From contig DATGOL010000078.1 in assembly GCA_035306065.1 (NCBI GenBank), positions 1-64,000 of the forward strand: a stretch of 64,000 nucleotides of DNA, read 5' to 3'. Both the position numbers and the translations under genes were made by a program. This document shows, one piece after another, positions 23,638 through 31,964 of this stretch. Source of the stretch: JBBQHX01 sp035306065. GTDB lineage: Bacteria > Gemmatimonadota > Gemmatimonadetes > Gemmatimonadales > Gemmatimonadaceae. Position 1 is the first letter of the stretch; every line of letters begins with the position of its first letter. The notes below the pieces were generated by a model, which worked only from the letters and a program-made list of their open reading frames with translations, was not told the origin of the DNA and searched no databases.

Positions 23638-24377
23638 ACCAGGCTGCAGCCTCCACCACCCGTTCTCCCATTCGCATTGCGCCATCCATCCTGAGTGCAG
23701 ACTTCGCCAGGCTGGCAGACGAGATTGCGATGTGCGAGCAGGCCGGTGCCGACTGGATTCACGTTGACGTAATGGACGGTGTGTTCGTTCCGAACCTCAC
23801 GTTCGGGGCCAAGGTCATCGAGACCGTGCGGCACCTCACGACACTCCCGCTGGACGTTCACCTGATGGTGGTGGAGCCCGAGAAGTACTTCGATTCCTTC
23901 GTGAAGGCCGGGGCATCGGTTCTCACGATCCACACGGAAGTATCACCGCACCTTCACAGGCAGATTACGAGAATCCGGGAGCTGGGCTGCGGAGCCGGCG
24001 CCGTGGTGAACCCGGCAACGCCACTGGCAGCGGTAGAGGAAGTTGCGCCTGACCTGGATCTGCTTCTGATCATGAGCGTGAACCCTGGCTTTGGCGGCCA
24101 GCGCTTCATTCCGGGTTCGGCAAACAGGATCCGCCGTGCGCGCGCGTTGCTGAAGTCGAGTGGCAGCCGTGCAGTTCTGGAAGTTGACGGCGGCATCAGT
24201 CGGGAGACCATCGGGAACTGTGCTGCAGCGGGTGCAGACACATTCGTTGCCGGCAACGCCATATTCTCGGCAAGCGATCCGGCGGCCGAGATAACGAAGC
24301 TGCGCGAGCTGGCGCAATCGGCTGTAACTGCTGCTGGCACCAGTCGTACGGAAAGCATGGGGAGCGCACGCACATGA
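23634..24377 (+). CDS. rpe: Ribulose-phosphate 3-epimerase
   Basis: Interconverts ribulose 5-phosphate and xylulose 5-phosphate in the pentose phosphate pathway. The 247-residue TIM-barrel protein has IAPSILSADFA, HVDVMDGVFVPNLTFG (metal His and Asp), DVHLMVVEPE, MSVNPGFGGQ (phosphate loop) and EVDGGI with the second catalytic Asp. About 20 extra residues at the C-terminus are Ala/Ser/Thr-rich and not part of the fold. It overlaps the PASTA gene and the thioredoxin gene by four bases each. Confidence 0.95.
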   Translation: MNQAAASTTRSPIRIAPSILSADFARLADEIAMCEQAGADWIHVDVMDGVFVPNLTFGAKVIETVRHLTTLPLDVHLMVVEPEKYFDSFVKAGASVLTIHTEVSPHLHRQITRIRELGCGAGAVVNPATPLAAVEEVAPDLDLLLIMSVNPGFGGQRFIPGSANRIRRARALLKSSGSRAVLEVDGGISRETIGNCAAAGADTFVAGNAIFSASDPAAEITKLRELAQSAVTAAGTSRTESMGSART

Positions 24378-24976
24378 CGATGCGGCAGCAGTGGGGAGTG
24401 GTTGGAACCGTAGTGCTGATTCTTGCGGCAGGGCTGTGGGCTGCCATGCACTTTCTGGGAGATGAGCTCTTCCCCGTAACGGTGGGTTCGGAGGCACCCG
24501 AGTTCGCGGCCATGACGATGGACGCGCAGCCGCGTGAGATGTCGCTTGCCGAACATGAAGGGAAACTCGTGCTGCTGAACATCTGGGCAACGTGGTGCGG
24601 CCCGTGCCGCCAGGAGATGCCGAGCATCGAGCGCCTCCACCAGCGGTTTGCCAACCACGGGCTGCAGGTTATCGCGGTGAGTATCGACAACGCGGGTATG
24701 GAGCAGACTATCCGCGACTTCGTGGACGAACTGGACCTCACGTTTCAGATTCTCCACGATCCGATGAACAGGATCTCCACTCGTTACCAGGTGACGGGCT
24801 ACCCGGAAACCTTCCTGATCGATCGTGACGGGGTGATACGCAAGAAGGTGATTGGTGAGGCGGACTGGAGTTCGCCCGAGAATCAGGCTCTGATAGCGGC
24901 GCTGCTGGGTGTGTCGCCTGAGGAAGCGGTTGTGGAGTTGTCGACAGGCGAAGCAGTGAATCGAGTGGCCCGGTAG
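24374..24976 (+). CDS. TlpA/ResA-like membrane-anchored thioredoxin
   Basis: A 200-residue thiol-disulfide oxidoreductase facing the periplasm. An N-terminal hydrophobic helix (about 8-27) anchors it, and the thioredoxin fold carries WATWCGPC with Cys75 and Cys78. The AlkP/TSA-like start VGSEAPEF and the cis-Pro segment TGYPETFLIDRDG complete the family pattern. Such proteins reduce disulfides for cytochrome c maturation or other periplasmic targets. No cytochrome c biogenesis genes are nearby, so the substrate is open. It overlaps rpe by four bases and is followed seven bases later by the YbbR-like gene. Confidence 0.9.
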   Translation: MTMRQQWGVVGTVVLILAAGLWAAMHFLGDELFPVTVGSEAPEFAAMTMDAQPREMSLAEHEGKLVLLNIWATWCGPCRQEMPSIERLHQRFANHGLQVIAVSIDNAGMEQTIRDFVDELDLTFQILHDPMNRISTRYQVTGYPETFLIDRDGVIRKKVIGEADWSSPENQALIAALLGVSPEEAVVELSTGEAVNRVAR

Positions 24977-24983
24977 AGAGGAG

Positions 24984-25711
24984 ATGGCTCCCGACTTTCC
25001 CAGGATTTTCCTGCGATTACGCAGGCTTGTAACAGAGGCGTTCACGGAGCGGCTGGCGTACAAGCTGGCGGCGCTGCTTGTTGCGTTCGTGCTCTGGCTT
25101 ACGCTGCGTGCCGAGAATCCGATGGATGGCGATGTGCCCGTGAGGCTGGAGCTTGCGCTGGACAGCTCGCTGTCACTGCTTGGCCCCAGCCCGTCCATAA
25201 CGGCGTACGTGGTAGGAAGCAGCAGGGCGCTCAACCGGCTGGCATTCGATCCGCCGGTCGTGAGGCGTACCTTCGGGGCGGACACGCCCGATTCGGTGGA
25301 AGTGGAGCTTACGAATGAAGACGTGCTGATGCCGCCGGGCGTAAATGCCACCGTGCGGAGCGTGCAGCCGCGCAGAGTGCTCTTGCGGTTCGTGCCGAGC
25401 ATGACCAGGCGCGTGCCGGTGATATCGTCACTCACGTTCCGTCCCGCCACCGGTGTTCGCATTACCGGAGCGGCGGTGTTCGCACCGGATAGCGTTACTG
25501 TCACCGGCTCCCGCCGCGTGGTGCTGGCACTAAGCGGAGTGCCCACGATAGACACGACCCTGGTGGTGCGCAGCGGCGATCCGCTGCTTATTCCGCTGGA
25601 TACCGGTGCCGTAGCGGTGAGTGTATCGCCAGGCTACGTGCGACTTCAGGTTCCCGTGGAGCTCGATTCCACTGCGAACTTCTTTCAGCTGTTCCTTCCA
25701 TTTCGCACCCG

Positions 25712-25715
<4 letters not shown>
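24984..25715 (+). CDS. YbbR/CdaR-like membrane-anchored protein
   Basis: A 243-residue protein with a short cytoplasmic N-terminus, one membrane helix (about 26-43, LAALLVAFVLWLTL) followed by an extracytoplasmic region of beta-rich repeats. The LAYKLAALLVAFVLWL start is typical of YbbR-domain proteins such as CdaR, which regulate the diadenylate cyclase CdaA. No cdaA lies in this window, so control of c-di-AMP is only a family-based possibility. A purine-rich AGAGGAG directly precedes the ATG. The stop overlaps tsaD by four bases. Confidence 0.75.
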
Positions 25716-26770
<1,055 letters not shown>

Positions 26771-26797
26771 CAGATTGCCGTCGGCCTACAGGAACAC

Positions 26798-27652
26798 ATG
26801 ATCCAGTCCCCGATCGTCCATCAGCCCACCGTCCTGAACCTTGGCTTTCTGGAGCTCACAGGCTTCGGGATCGCCGTGCTGCTTGCGTTCGTGATTTCGC
26901 AGATCATTGCGCAGTCCGAGCTTCGCCGCCGCGGCCACGAACACGAAGCGGAATCCATTCCGGATCTCATCCTCGCCGCAGTACTCGGCACCGTGATCGG
27001 GGGCAAGCTGTACTACGCCGTTCTAACGGGTGACTGGAGCAGCCTGCTGAGCCGCGCGGGCCTCGTGTTCTGGGGCGGGCTGCTTGGCGGAATTGTCATT
27101 ACCGGAATCGTGGTTTGGCGGAAGAAGCTGGTGGTATGGAGAATTGCAGACGTTGCCGGTATCTGCATTGCGGCCGGCTATGCAATCGGACGCACAGGCT
27201 GCTGGACCGTGGGTGACGATTACGGACGGCCGTGGAATGGTCCGCTGGCCGTGGAGTTCCCCAACGGGGCGCCGCCGTCAACCGCAGCAAACATGCAGAA
27301 CTACTTCGGCGTGCCGATCGCCGAGGGAGTGGCGCCGAACGAGGTGCTGGCCGTTCACCCGACGCAGCTGTACGAAACCGTGATGGGTTTCCTGATGTTC
27401 CTCATCCTGTGGCGCATGCGCAACCATAAGCACGCGGAAGGATGGCTGTTCGGCGCCTACTGCATCCTGGCTGGAGTGGAACGTTTCATCGTGGAGTTCT
27501 TCCGCGCAAAGGACGATCGCTTTTTCGGCGCTTTCACCACGGCGCAGCTGATTGCAATCGGATTCGTGGTGGCGGGCGCGGTGATCATCACCATGCGGAG
27601 CAGCATCGGCAACGGACGCAAGGGCATCTACGGGGAAGCCGCCGCGGCCTGA
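26798..27652 (+). CDS. lgt: Prolipoprotein diacylglyceryl transferase
   Basis: Adds diacylglycerol to the lipobox Cys of prolipoproteins at the inner membrane. The 284-residue polytopic protein has FWGGLLGG, the signature region AIGRTGCWTVGDDYG, which differs from the common GRIGNFINGE form but keeps the key Arg, then HPTQLYE and GVERFIVEFFR. The start ATG has AGGAACAC directly before it, a good ribosome site. It probably serves the several predicted lipoproteins in this window. A 23-base tandem duplication spans its stop codon. Confidence 0.92.
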   Translation: MIQSPIVHQPTVLNLGFLELTGFGIAVLLAFVISQIIAQSELRRRGHEHEAESIPDLILAAVLGTVIGGKLYYAVLTGDWSSLLSRAGLVFWGGLLGGIVITGIVVWRKKLVVWRIADVAGICIAAGYAIGRTGCWTVGDDYGRPWNGPLAVEFPNGAPPSTAANMQNYFGVPIAEGVAPNEVLAVHPTQLYETVMGFLMFLILWRMRNHKHAEGWLFGAYCILAGVERFIVEFFRAKDDRFFGAFTTAQLIAIGFVVAGAVIITMRSSIGNGRKGIYGEAAAA

Positions 27653-27689
27653 CGAGCAAGCGAGCCACGGCCTGACGAGCAAGCGAGCC
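27645..27689 (+). repeat. Two-copy tandem repeat across the lgt stop codon
   Basis: A 22-base unit starting CGGCCTGACGAGCAAGCG occurs at 27645-27666 and again at 27668-27689 with one base between, a 23-base period. The first copy contains the last lgt codon and its TGA; the second lies in the downstream spacer. It looks like a local duplication. Confidence 0.9.
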
Positions 27690-27700
27690 GCCGCATGGCG

Positions 27701-27734
27701 AGCACACCTCCGAAGACATCGCCTGCGGTGTGCT
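27701..27734. terminator. Inverted repeat between convergent lgt and the UPF0316 gene
   Basis: AGCACACC (27701-27708) and GGTGTGCT (27727-27734) form a perfect 8-bp stem with an 18-base loop, overlapping the stop codon of the - strand gene. No U-tract follows on either side. Position between converging genes suggests termination. Confidence 0.4.
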
Positions 27735-28323
27735 ACACCCGCTGTCTCCGGCCCCCGCCCCACTTCATCCACGAAGGCGTCGCCCGCCACTCGCGCGCTA
27801 CCATGCTGCCACCGCGCAGCATGGTTGGCTCCTCCACCGTCACGAACGCACTCCTGTCATGGCGGTCCACGATATCCAGAACCTTGTCGATCTGGGCGCG
27901 ATGCACGGCCACGTGCACGATCTCAACGTTCCCCTCGCGGCCGAAGCCGCTGAACTCGGTTACCCCGTGGCCAACGTCCCGCAGCCCTTCGGCAATCTCC
28001 ACCCCGGCTGCGCGCGACACGATTCGCACCGTGGCCCAGCCATACGCCACTGCCTGCTCGATAGACACTCCAACGAAAGTTCCTGCCGCGTAGCCCGCCG
28101 CATAGCCAAGCACGTGGAGCGCACTGTCGACGTGTGCAATGGCGCTCGCAACGGCGAAGATCCAGATCAGCGCCTGGAAAAATCCAAGACCCGCCGCGAA
28201 AAAGCGACGGCCGCGAACGGCGAAGAGCACACGCATGGTGTCGCACGACACGTCCACGATGCGAAGCAGGAAGATGAGCAGAGCACCCATCGGGGTGGCG
28301 AACAGCGCGTCCAGCTCTACCAT
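27733..28323 (-). CDS. UPF0316-family membrane protein (DUF2179-type C-terminal domain)
   Basis: A 196-residue protein with an N-terminal membrane part of about three helices (roughly 11-30, 45-65, 68-90) and a soluble C-terminal domain of about 90 residues with a DUF2179-like pattern (GHGVTEFSGFGREG, then a strand-helix stretch). LRIVDVSCDTMRVLFAVRG near residues 21-39 is typical of UPF0316 proteins. Function in the family is not established. It is transcribed towards lgt and its upstream neighbour acpS is 133 bases away. Confidence 0.82.
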   Translation of the reverse strand: MVELDALFATPMGALLIFLLRIVDVSCDTMRVLFAVRGRRFFAAGLGFFQALIWIFAVASAIAHVDSALHVLGYAAGYAAGTFVGVSIEQAVAYGWATVRIVSRAAGVEIAEGLRDVGHGVTEFSGFGREGNVEIVHVAVHRAQIDKVLDIVDRHDRSAFVTVEEPTMLRGGSMVAREWRATPSWMKWGGGRRQRV

Positions 28324-28418
28324 GACTCGATTGTGTTAGCGAAAAGGGTTGTGCCGGATGATAAGCTCCGAGGGAGACAATTGGAGCGGCACCAGGAGGC
28401 GCATTCAAGAGCGGCAGC

Positions 28419-28450
28419 AATCGCGGCAGCGAGTGCCGACTGCCGCGATT
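28419..28450 (-). terminator. Stem-loop after acpS, probable terminator
   Basis: AATCGCGGCAG (28419-28429) and CTGCCGCGATT (28440-28450) form a perfect 11-bp stem with a 10-base loop, six bases past the acpS stop in the direction of transcription. Only a TT follows the stem, so it is a strong hairpin without a good U-tract. Confidence 0.6.
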
Positions 28451-28456
28451 CTCCGA

Positions 28457-28873
28457 CTACTCCGATATACCGGATTGCACTCGCTCCAGTACCACCACGG
28501 CCATCGCGCTTCGCTCATCGTGCGTGATGGTAACCCAGGCCTTGTTGGCGCCGAGTCTTGCCGCTGCACTTGCCGCCACTCCGTGAAGCCGCAGCGTTGG
28601 ACGTCCGTCCGGCGCGCCGAACACCTCGAGCTCCTTCCAGCTCATCTGGCGAGCCGCGGAATCGGCGGACAACGCCTTGAAGGCCGCCTCCTTGGCAGCG
28701 AAACGCCCGGCAAAGTGCCTGGCAGGCTCCGCTCTTCGCGCCGCGTAACTGCGCTCCTCGTCCGTGAAGAGCTTCCTGAGAGCGCGCTCACCGTGACGAT
28801 CTATCAACCTGGCAACTCGCCCGATTTCCACGAGGTCAATTCCAAGTCCCACGATCACTTCCCTGCTCTCCAT
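28457..28873 (-). CDS. acpS: Holo-[acyl-carrier-protein] synthase
   Basis: Transfers 4'-phosphopantetheine from CoA to the acyl carrier protein. The 138-residue protein has the two magnesium-binding motifs: GIDLVEI with Asp13 and FAAKEAAFKAL with Glu62. The C-terminal ITHDERSAMAVVVL strand fits the family. Start ATG 28873 overlaps the end of the upstream gene by 19 bases. A strong hairpin follows its stop. Confidence 0.93.
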   Translation of the reverse strand: MESREVIVGLGIDLVEIGRVARLIDRHGERALRKLFTDEERSYAARRAEPARHFAGRFAAKEAAFKALSADSAARQMSWKELEVFGAPDGRPTLRLHGVAASAAARLGANKAWVTITHDERSAMAVVVLERVQSGISE

Positions 28874-29649
28874 CGGCGTGCAGGGCCCCTGGCGTCAGGT
28901 TCCGAACGCGGAAACTCCTCGAGCACCGGCATCGCGCGAAGCCATGCACGCTCCGCCTGCGTGAATGCATTCGCCACGGCGTCACGCCAACTGCGCCAGG
29001 CTGTAAATGCGCGCTCCGGTGCTGCCTCACGCGCGCCCGCGGACGCGGCGTCCAGTTCATCGAGCGCGCTGAACAGCGGCGCAGCGTATTCCTCCAGCTC
29101 CGCACCAAGTGCACGCCTGTCGGCCGGTTCATTCCTGAAGCGCTCGCTGGCAAAGGCATCGAGCGCGCGTAGTACGCCGGCACGAAGCTCACCGGCAGAT
29201 ACCGCCTCGAGCTTCCGCCTCACGTCTGAAGCTTCCTGCAACCGGAGCCTTGCCGCGAGAAAGGGAGCAAAAAAGCGATCGTGATCCTCGCCGGGTGCGG
29301 CACGACGCGAGCCGGCCACACGCGAAGAGCGCATCACCTCACCCACTGAACACACGGCGGTCTCCAGATAACCCGACAACGCTGCCAGGTTGTCACCATC
29401 TGAAATCGTGAGGCTTTCCCCCGACTCCAGGCGAAGCACCAGTGCACCCGCCGAAAGCTGCGCGCCGGCCAGCATGCGCACGGGCAGGTACAGCGACGTC
29501 GGCACTTCGCCTTCCCCGGAAACGAAGGCCAGCTGCCCACCATCGAGCGTCACGCGATACCTGCCCGATAGCTCTCGCCCTCCTGCAGAACCATGCACGG
29601 AGGCACGAACCACGTTCTGCTCGCCTGCGGCGTACACCGCGTCAGGCAT
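28855..29649 (-). CDS. Protein of unknown function with a mixed beta and helical layout
   Basis: I do not recognise this 264-residue protein. The first 90 residues look beta-rich, with alternating hydrophobic strands (RYRVTLDGG, LYLPVRML, LVLRLESGE). The rest is helical and rich in Ala, Glu and Arg, with no signal peptide, membrane helix or cysteine pair. ATG 29649 is preferred over the TTG three codons upstream; it overlaps the HAD gene stop by eight bases, and the 3' end overlaps acpS. It probably belongs to one operon with acpS and the HAD phosphatase. Confidence 0.7.
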   Translation of the reverse strand: MPDAVYAAGEQNVVRASVHGSAGGRELSGRYRVTLDGGQLAFVSGEGEVPTSLYLPVRMLAGAQLSAGALVLRLESGESLTISDGDNLAALSGYLETAVCSVGEVMRSSRVAGSRRAAPGEDHDRFFAPFLAARLRLQEASDVRRKLEAVSAGELRAGVLRALDAFASERFRNEPADRRALGAELEEYAAPLFSALDELDAASAGAREAAPERAFTAWRSWRDAVANAFTQAERAWLRAMPVLEEFPRSEPDARGPARRWRAGK

Positions 29650-30370
29650 GGCTGGCAACCGTATCGGGGTCGTCTGACGTCACACGGTCAATTGCCGCGA
29701 GCACCGCTTCGGTATCTGACAGATCCTCGAACACCGAAGCGGGCGCACACGCCGCAAGCTCTGCCCGGCTGTACCGACCCGTGGCAACCGCCATCGCACG
29801 TGCACCGATCCCCTGCCCGCAATACACATCCGCGGGTGTGTCGCCGATGATGAGCATGCGTGAGGCACGAATCTCTCTCTGCGCAATCGAGGATGCACGC
29901 TGCCGCGCAATCGCAGGAAGCTCCGGGCGGTGGTGGTGGTCAGACCCGAACGCTCCAAACGCGAACCTGTCAGGATTCAGGCCCGCAGCAGACAGCTTCA
30001 CTCGGGCACCGTCATGAATGTTCCCGGTGAGCAACCCCATCAGCACGTCGCTGCGCGCCTCGAGCGCATCCATCAGCTCCGGCACTCCGGCAAAAAGATG
30101 CGGCCGCGAGGCTTCCTCGCTCACTGCCTCACGAAGTCGCGCGAGGTAGCTGTCGAGCAGCTGGGTCAGGTGACTGTCCACATGCTCTTCGCTGAAGCCT
30201 TCTCCAACCATCAGCTCACGCGCGATCTGCGGGTCAGTCTTGCCGTCGTAGCGATAGGCCGAATCTCCGGCAGTACCGAACGTCTCGACGAGCGCGCCTT
30301 CCATGGCTCGCCGCCCGGCTCCGTCGCTCCAGAGCAGTGTTCCGTCAATGTCGAACAGGATTACCCTCAT
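29642..30370 (-). CDS. HAD-superfamily hydrolase, phosphoglycolate phosphatase-like
   Basis: A 242-residue HAD phosphatase. It opens MRVILFDIDGTLL (nucleophile Asp7, Asp9, Thr11), has motif II in GLLTGN, and motif IV in LIIGDTPADVYCG with two Asp. The alpha-helical cap between motifs I and II is of the Gph/beta-phosphoglucomutase type. The start is ATG 30370; the frame is open far upstream but there runs through the EamA gene in antisense of another frame and is not coding. Substrate could be phosphoglycolate or another small phosphate ester. It lies 14 bases downstream of the transporter gene. Confidence 0.85.
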   Translation of the reverse strand: MRVILFDIDGTLLWSDGAGRRAMEGALVETFGTAGDSAYRYDGKTDPQIARELMVGEGFSEEHVDSHLTQLLDSYLARLREAVSEEASRPHLFAGVPELMDALEARSDVLMGLLTGNIHDGARVKLSAAGLNPDRFAFGAFGSDHHHRPELPAIARQRASSIAQREIRASRMLIIGDTPADVYCGQGIGARAMAVATGRYSRAELAACAPASVFEDLSDTEAVLAAIDRVTSDDPDTVASHA

Positions 30371-30384
30371 GCAACTCCCCCAGT

Positions 30385-31353
30385 TCAGTTCGCCGCCTGG
30401 GGCGCTGCTACCGACAGCGACACCTTCGGAGAACGGCGAACCAGTACGATCCCAATGAGAATGAGCAGCGCACCCACAACCTGCCAGCCGGTAGGTACCT
30501 CGCCGAGCATCGGCCATGCGACCAGCAGCGCTATTGCGGGCTGAAGGTTCGCAAACATGGCCGTGTGGGTTGGCCCGATCAACCGCACGCCGCGGTACCA
30601 GATAACATAGGACACCACCAGCGCCATCAACCCGCTGTACACTATGGCACTCCAGCCGGCGAACGACAGCTCCGCCCACTGCGTTGCCATCAGCCGTGGA
30701 AACGCTACCGCCGAGACGAACATCGTGCCGCTCCACATGGTTATTGCGTGAAGCTTCATGCCATCTATACGACGGGTGTACGGCGTTAGCAGCACAGTGT
30801 ACAGCGCCCAGCAAACCGCGGCTCCGAACACCAGTGCAGCGCCAATCAGTGTACTCGAATCGCCGGATGTTCGCTGTCCTCCATAAACGATAAGTCCGAT
30901 ACCGGCCATCGAAAGCGCAATGCCGGAAGCACCAGCCCCGCTGATACGCTCCGTTCCGCGAATTCGCCCGAGTACAGCGGTGATTGCGGGCACCGCTGCC
31001 AGGATCAGGGACGCACTGCCGGCCTTGATCAGCGCGATTCCCTCCACGAAGGCCCACTGGTAAACGCCGTTCCCCAAAAGCCCGAGTGCGAGCAGGGCCA
31101 CGGTATCGCGTGGGGACGGCCAGCGTCCGCGCATGGCGAGAGCGAGTATAACGAGCGCGGCCGACGCGAGGATCATCCGCGCGCCGGTAAATGCAACTGG
31201 AACTATGGCGGTGGTGCCGAACTTCACGACGGCGAAGTTCACGCCCCATATCGTCGCCATTAATGCGAGCAGGGCATCCGTCAACCAGACGCCCGACCGC
31301 GCGCCGCTCTGTGCGTGGTCGGGCTGGTGGGCGCCCTCTTTGTTAGAGGACAT
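30385..31353 (-). CDS. EamA/DMT-family transporter
   Basis: A 322-residue inner-membrane protein with about ten hydrophobic helices arranged as two repeats of five, the drug/metabolite transporter fold. IWGVNFAVVKFG in the first helix and the LQPAIALLVAWPMLGEVPTGWQ segment in the last third are typical EamA features. A polar 20-residue cytoplasmic N-terminus precedes the first helix. Substrate cannot be predicted from sequence; known members export amino acids, nucleosides or other metabolites. It is the first gene of the EamA-HAD-unknown-acpS group. Confidence 0.88.
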   Translation of the reverse strand: MSSNKEGAHQPDHAQSGARSGVWLTDALLALMATIWGVNFAVVKFGTTAIVPVAFTGARMILASAALVILALAMRGRWPSPRDTVALLALGLLGNGVYQWAFVEGIALIKAGSASLILAAVPAITAVLGRIRGTERISGAGASGIALSMAGIGLIVYGGQRTSGDSSTLIGAALVFGAAVCWALYTVLLTPYTRRIDGMKLHAITMWSGTMFVSAVAFPRLMATQWAELSFAGWSAIVYSGLMALVVSYVIWYRGVRLIGPTHTAMFANLQPAIALLVAWPMLGEVPTGWQVVGALLILIGIVLVRRSPKVSLSVAAPQAAN

Positions 31354-31453
31354 ATCCGGAAGCTAGCCGCCCCCGGGTGGCCGAGGGAACGAGCTCAGCG
31401 GCTCCAAAAAGGGGGTGTCTGCATTCCTGGGTTCGGTTGTTAGCTTGCCGCCC

Positions 31454-31885
31454 ATGCATGTGGCCTTCGCACTCTTCGCCGACGCGGCGAACCTGTCCCA
31501 GGAGGGGAAGCTCAACATCCTCGGCGTGTTCGATGCCGTGCAGGTGGGTCATACTCCTGCAGTGCATCCGCGCGCACACCTGGTGGTTCGGCTGAAGGCC
31601 ACCAGCGCGGACGCGGGCGTGCATCAGCTGCTGTTCCAGTGGGTGGATCCGGAAGGCGAGGAGCTGTGGAGCAGCGACGGAGAGCTGGAGGTTGGAACGC
31701 CGCCACCAGGGCTGGACGAGATGGACATGCCGGTGATCGTGGCGGTGGATCTACCGATATCAACGGCGGGGCACTACGAGATGCGGATTGCGCTGGATGG
31801 AGTGCCGGCGGCCGAGATAAGGCTGGACGTGCATGACGCCTCGCGGCTGGGAATGGTGCCAAGAGCGAGCGGGCTGGTGTCGTAA
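31454..31885 (+). CDS. Small conserved beta-rich protein (DUF6941-like)
   Basis: A 143-residue protein starting MHVAFALFADAANLSQEGKL. ATG 31454 is chosen because the family-like N-terminus begins there; an in-frame start 39 bases upstream would add a poor extension. The rest alternates short strands and ends with a beta-sandwich-like stretch (AGHYEMRIALDGV, AEIRLDVHD). I believe it belongs to the DUF6941 group seen in several GC-rich phyla, without known function, but this is from memory of the N-terminal pattern. No signal peptide or membrane helix. It stands alone between a - strand transporter and a convergent lipoprotein gene. Confidence 0.7.
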   Translation: MHVAFALFADAANLSQEGKLNILGVFDAVQVGHTPAVHPRAHLVVRLKATSADAGVHQLLFQWVDPEGEELWSSDGELEVGTPPPGLDEMDMPVIVAVDLPISTAGHYEMRIALDGVPAAEIRLDVHDASRLGMVPRASGLVS

Positions 31886-31911
31886 GGCAAGCCGACGCGG
31901 CACGCACCGTG

Positions 31912-31948
31912 AGCAGACGTGCCCACAGGTCGCGCGGGCACGTCTGCT
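31912..31948. terminator. 13-bp stem-loop between convergent genes
   Basis: AGCAGACGTGCCC (31912-31924) and GGGCACGTCTGCT (31936-31948) form a perfect 13-bp stem with an 11-base loop, between a + strand gene ending at 31885 and a - strand gene ending at 31965. GAAAAAC follows on the + strand, so neither strand has a U-tract downstream. The strong stem in a convergent gap supports a terminator role. Confidence 0.6.
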
Positions 31949-31964
31949 GAAAAACATCCCTGCC

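Noticed and set aside
23954..25555. Long antisense frame (533 codons, - strand) across rpe, the thioredoxin and the YbbR-like gene
   Set aside because: Opposite three recognised genes with coupling overlaps; translation is low complexity with no family motif.
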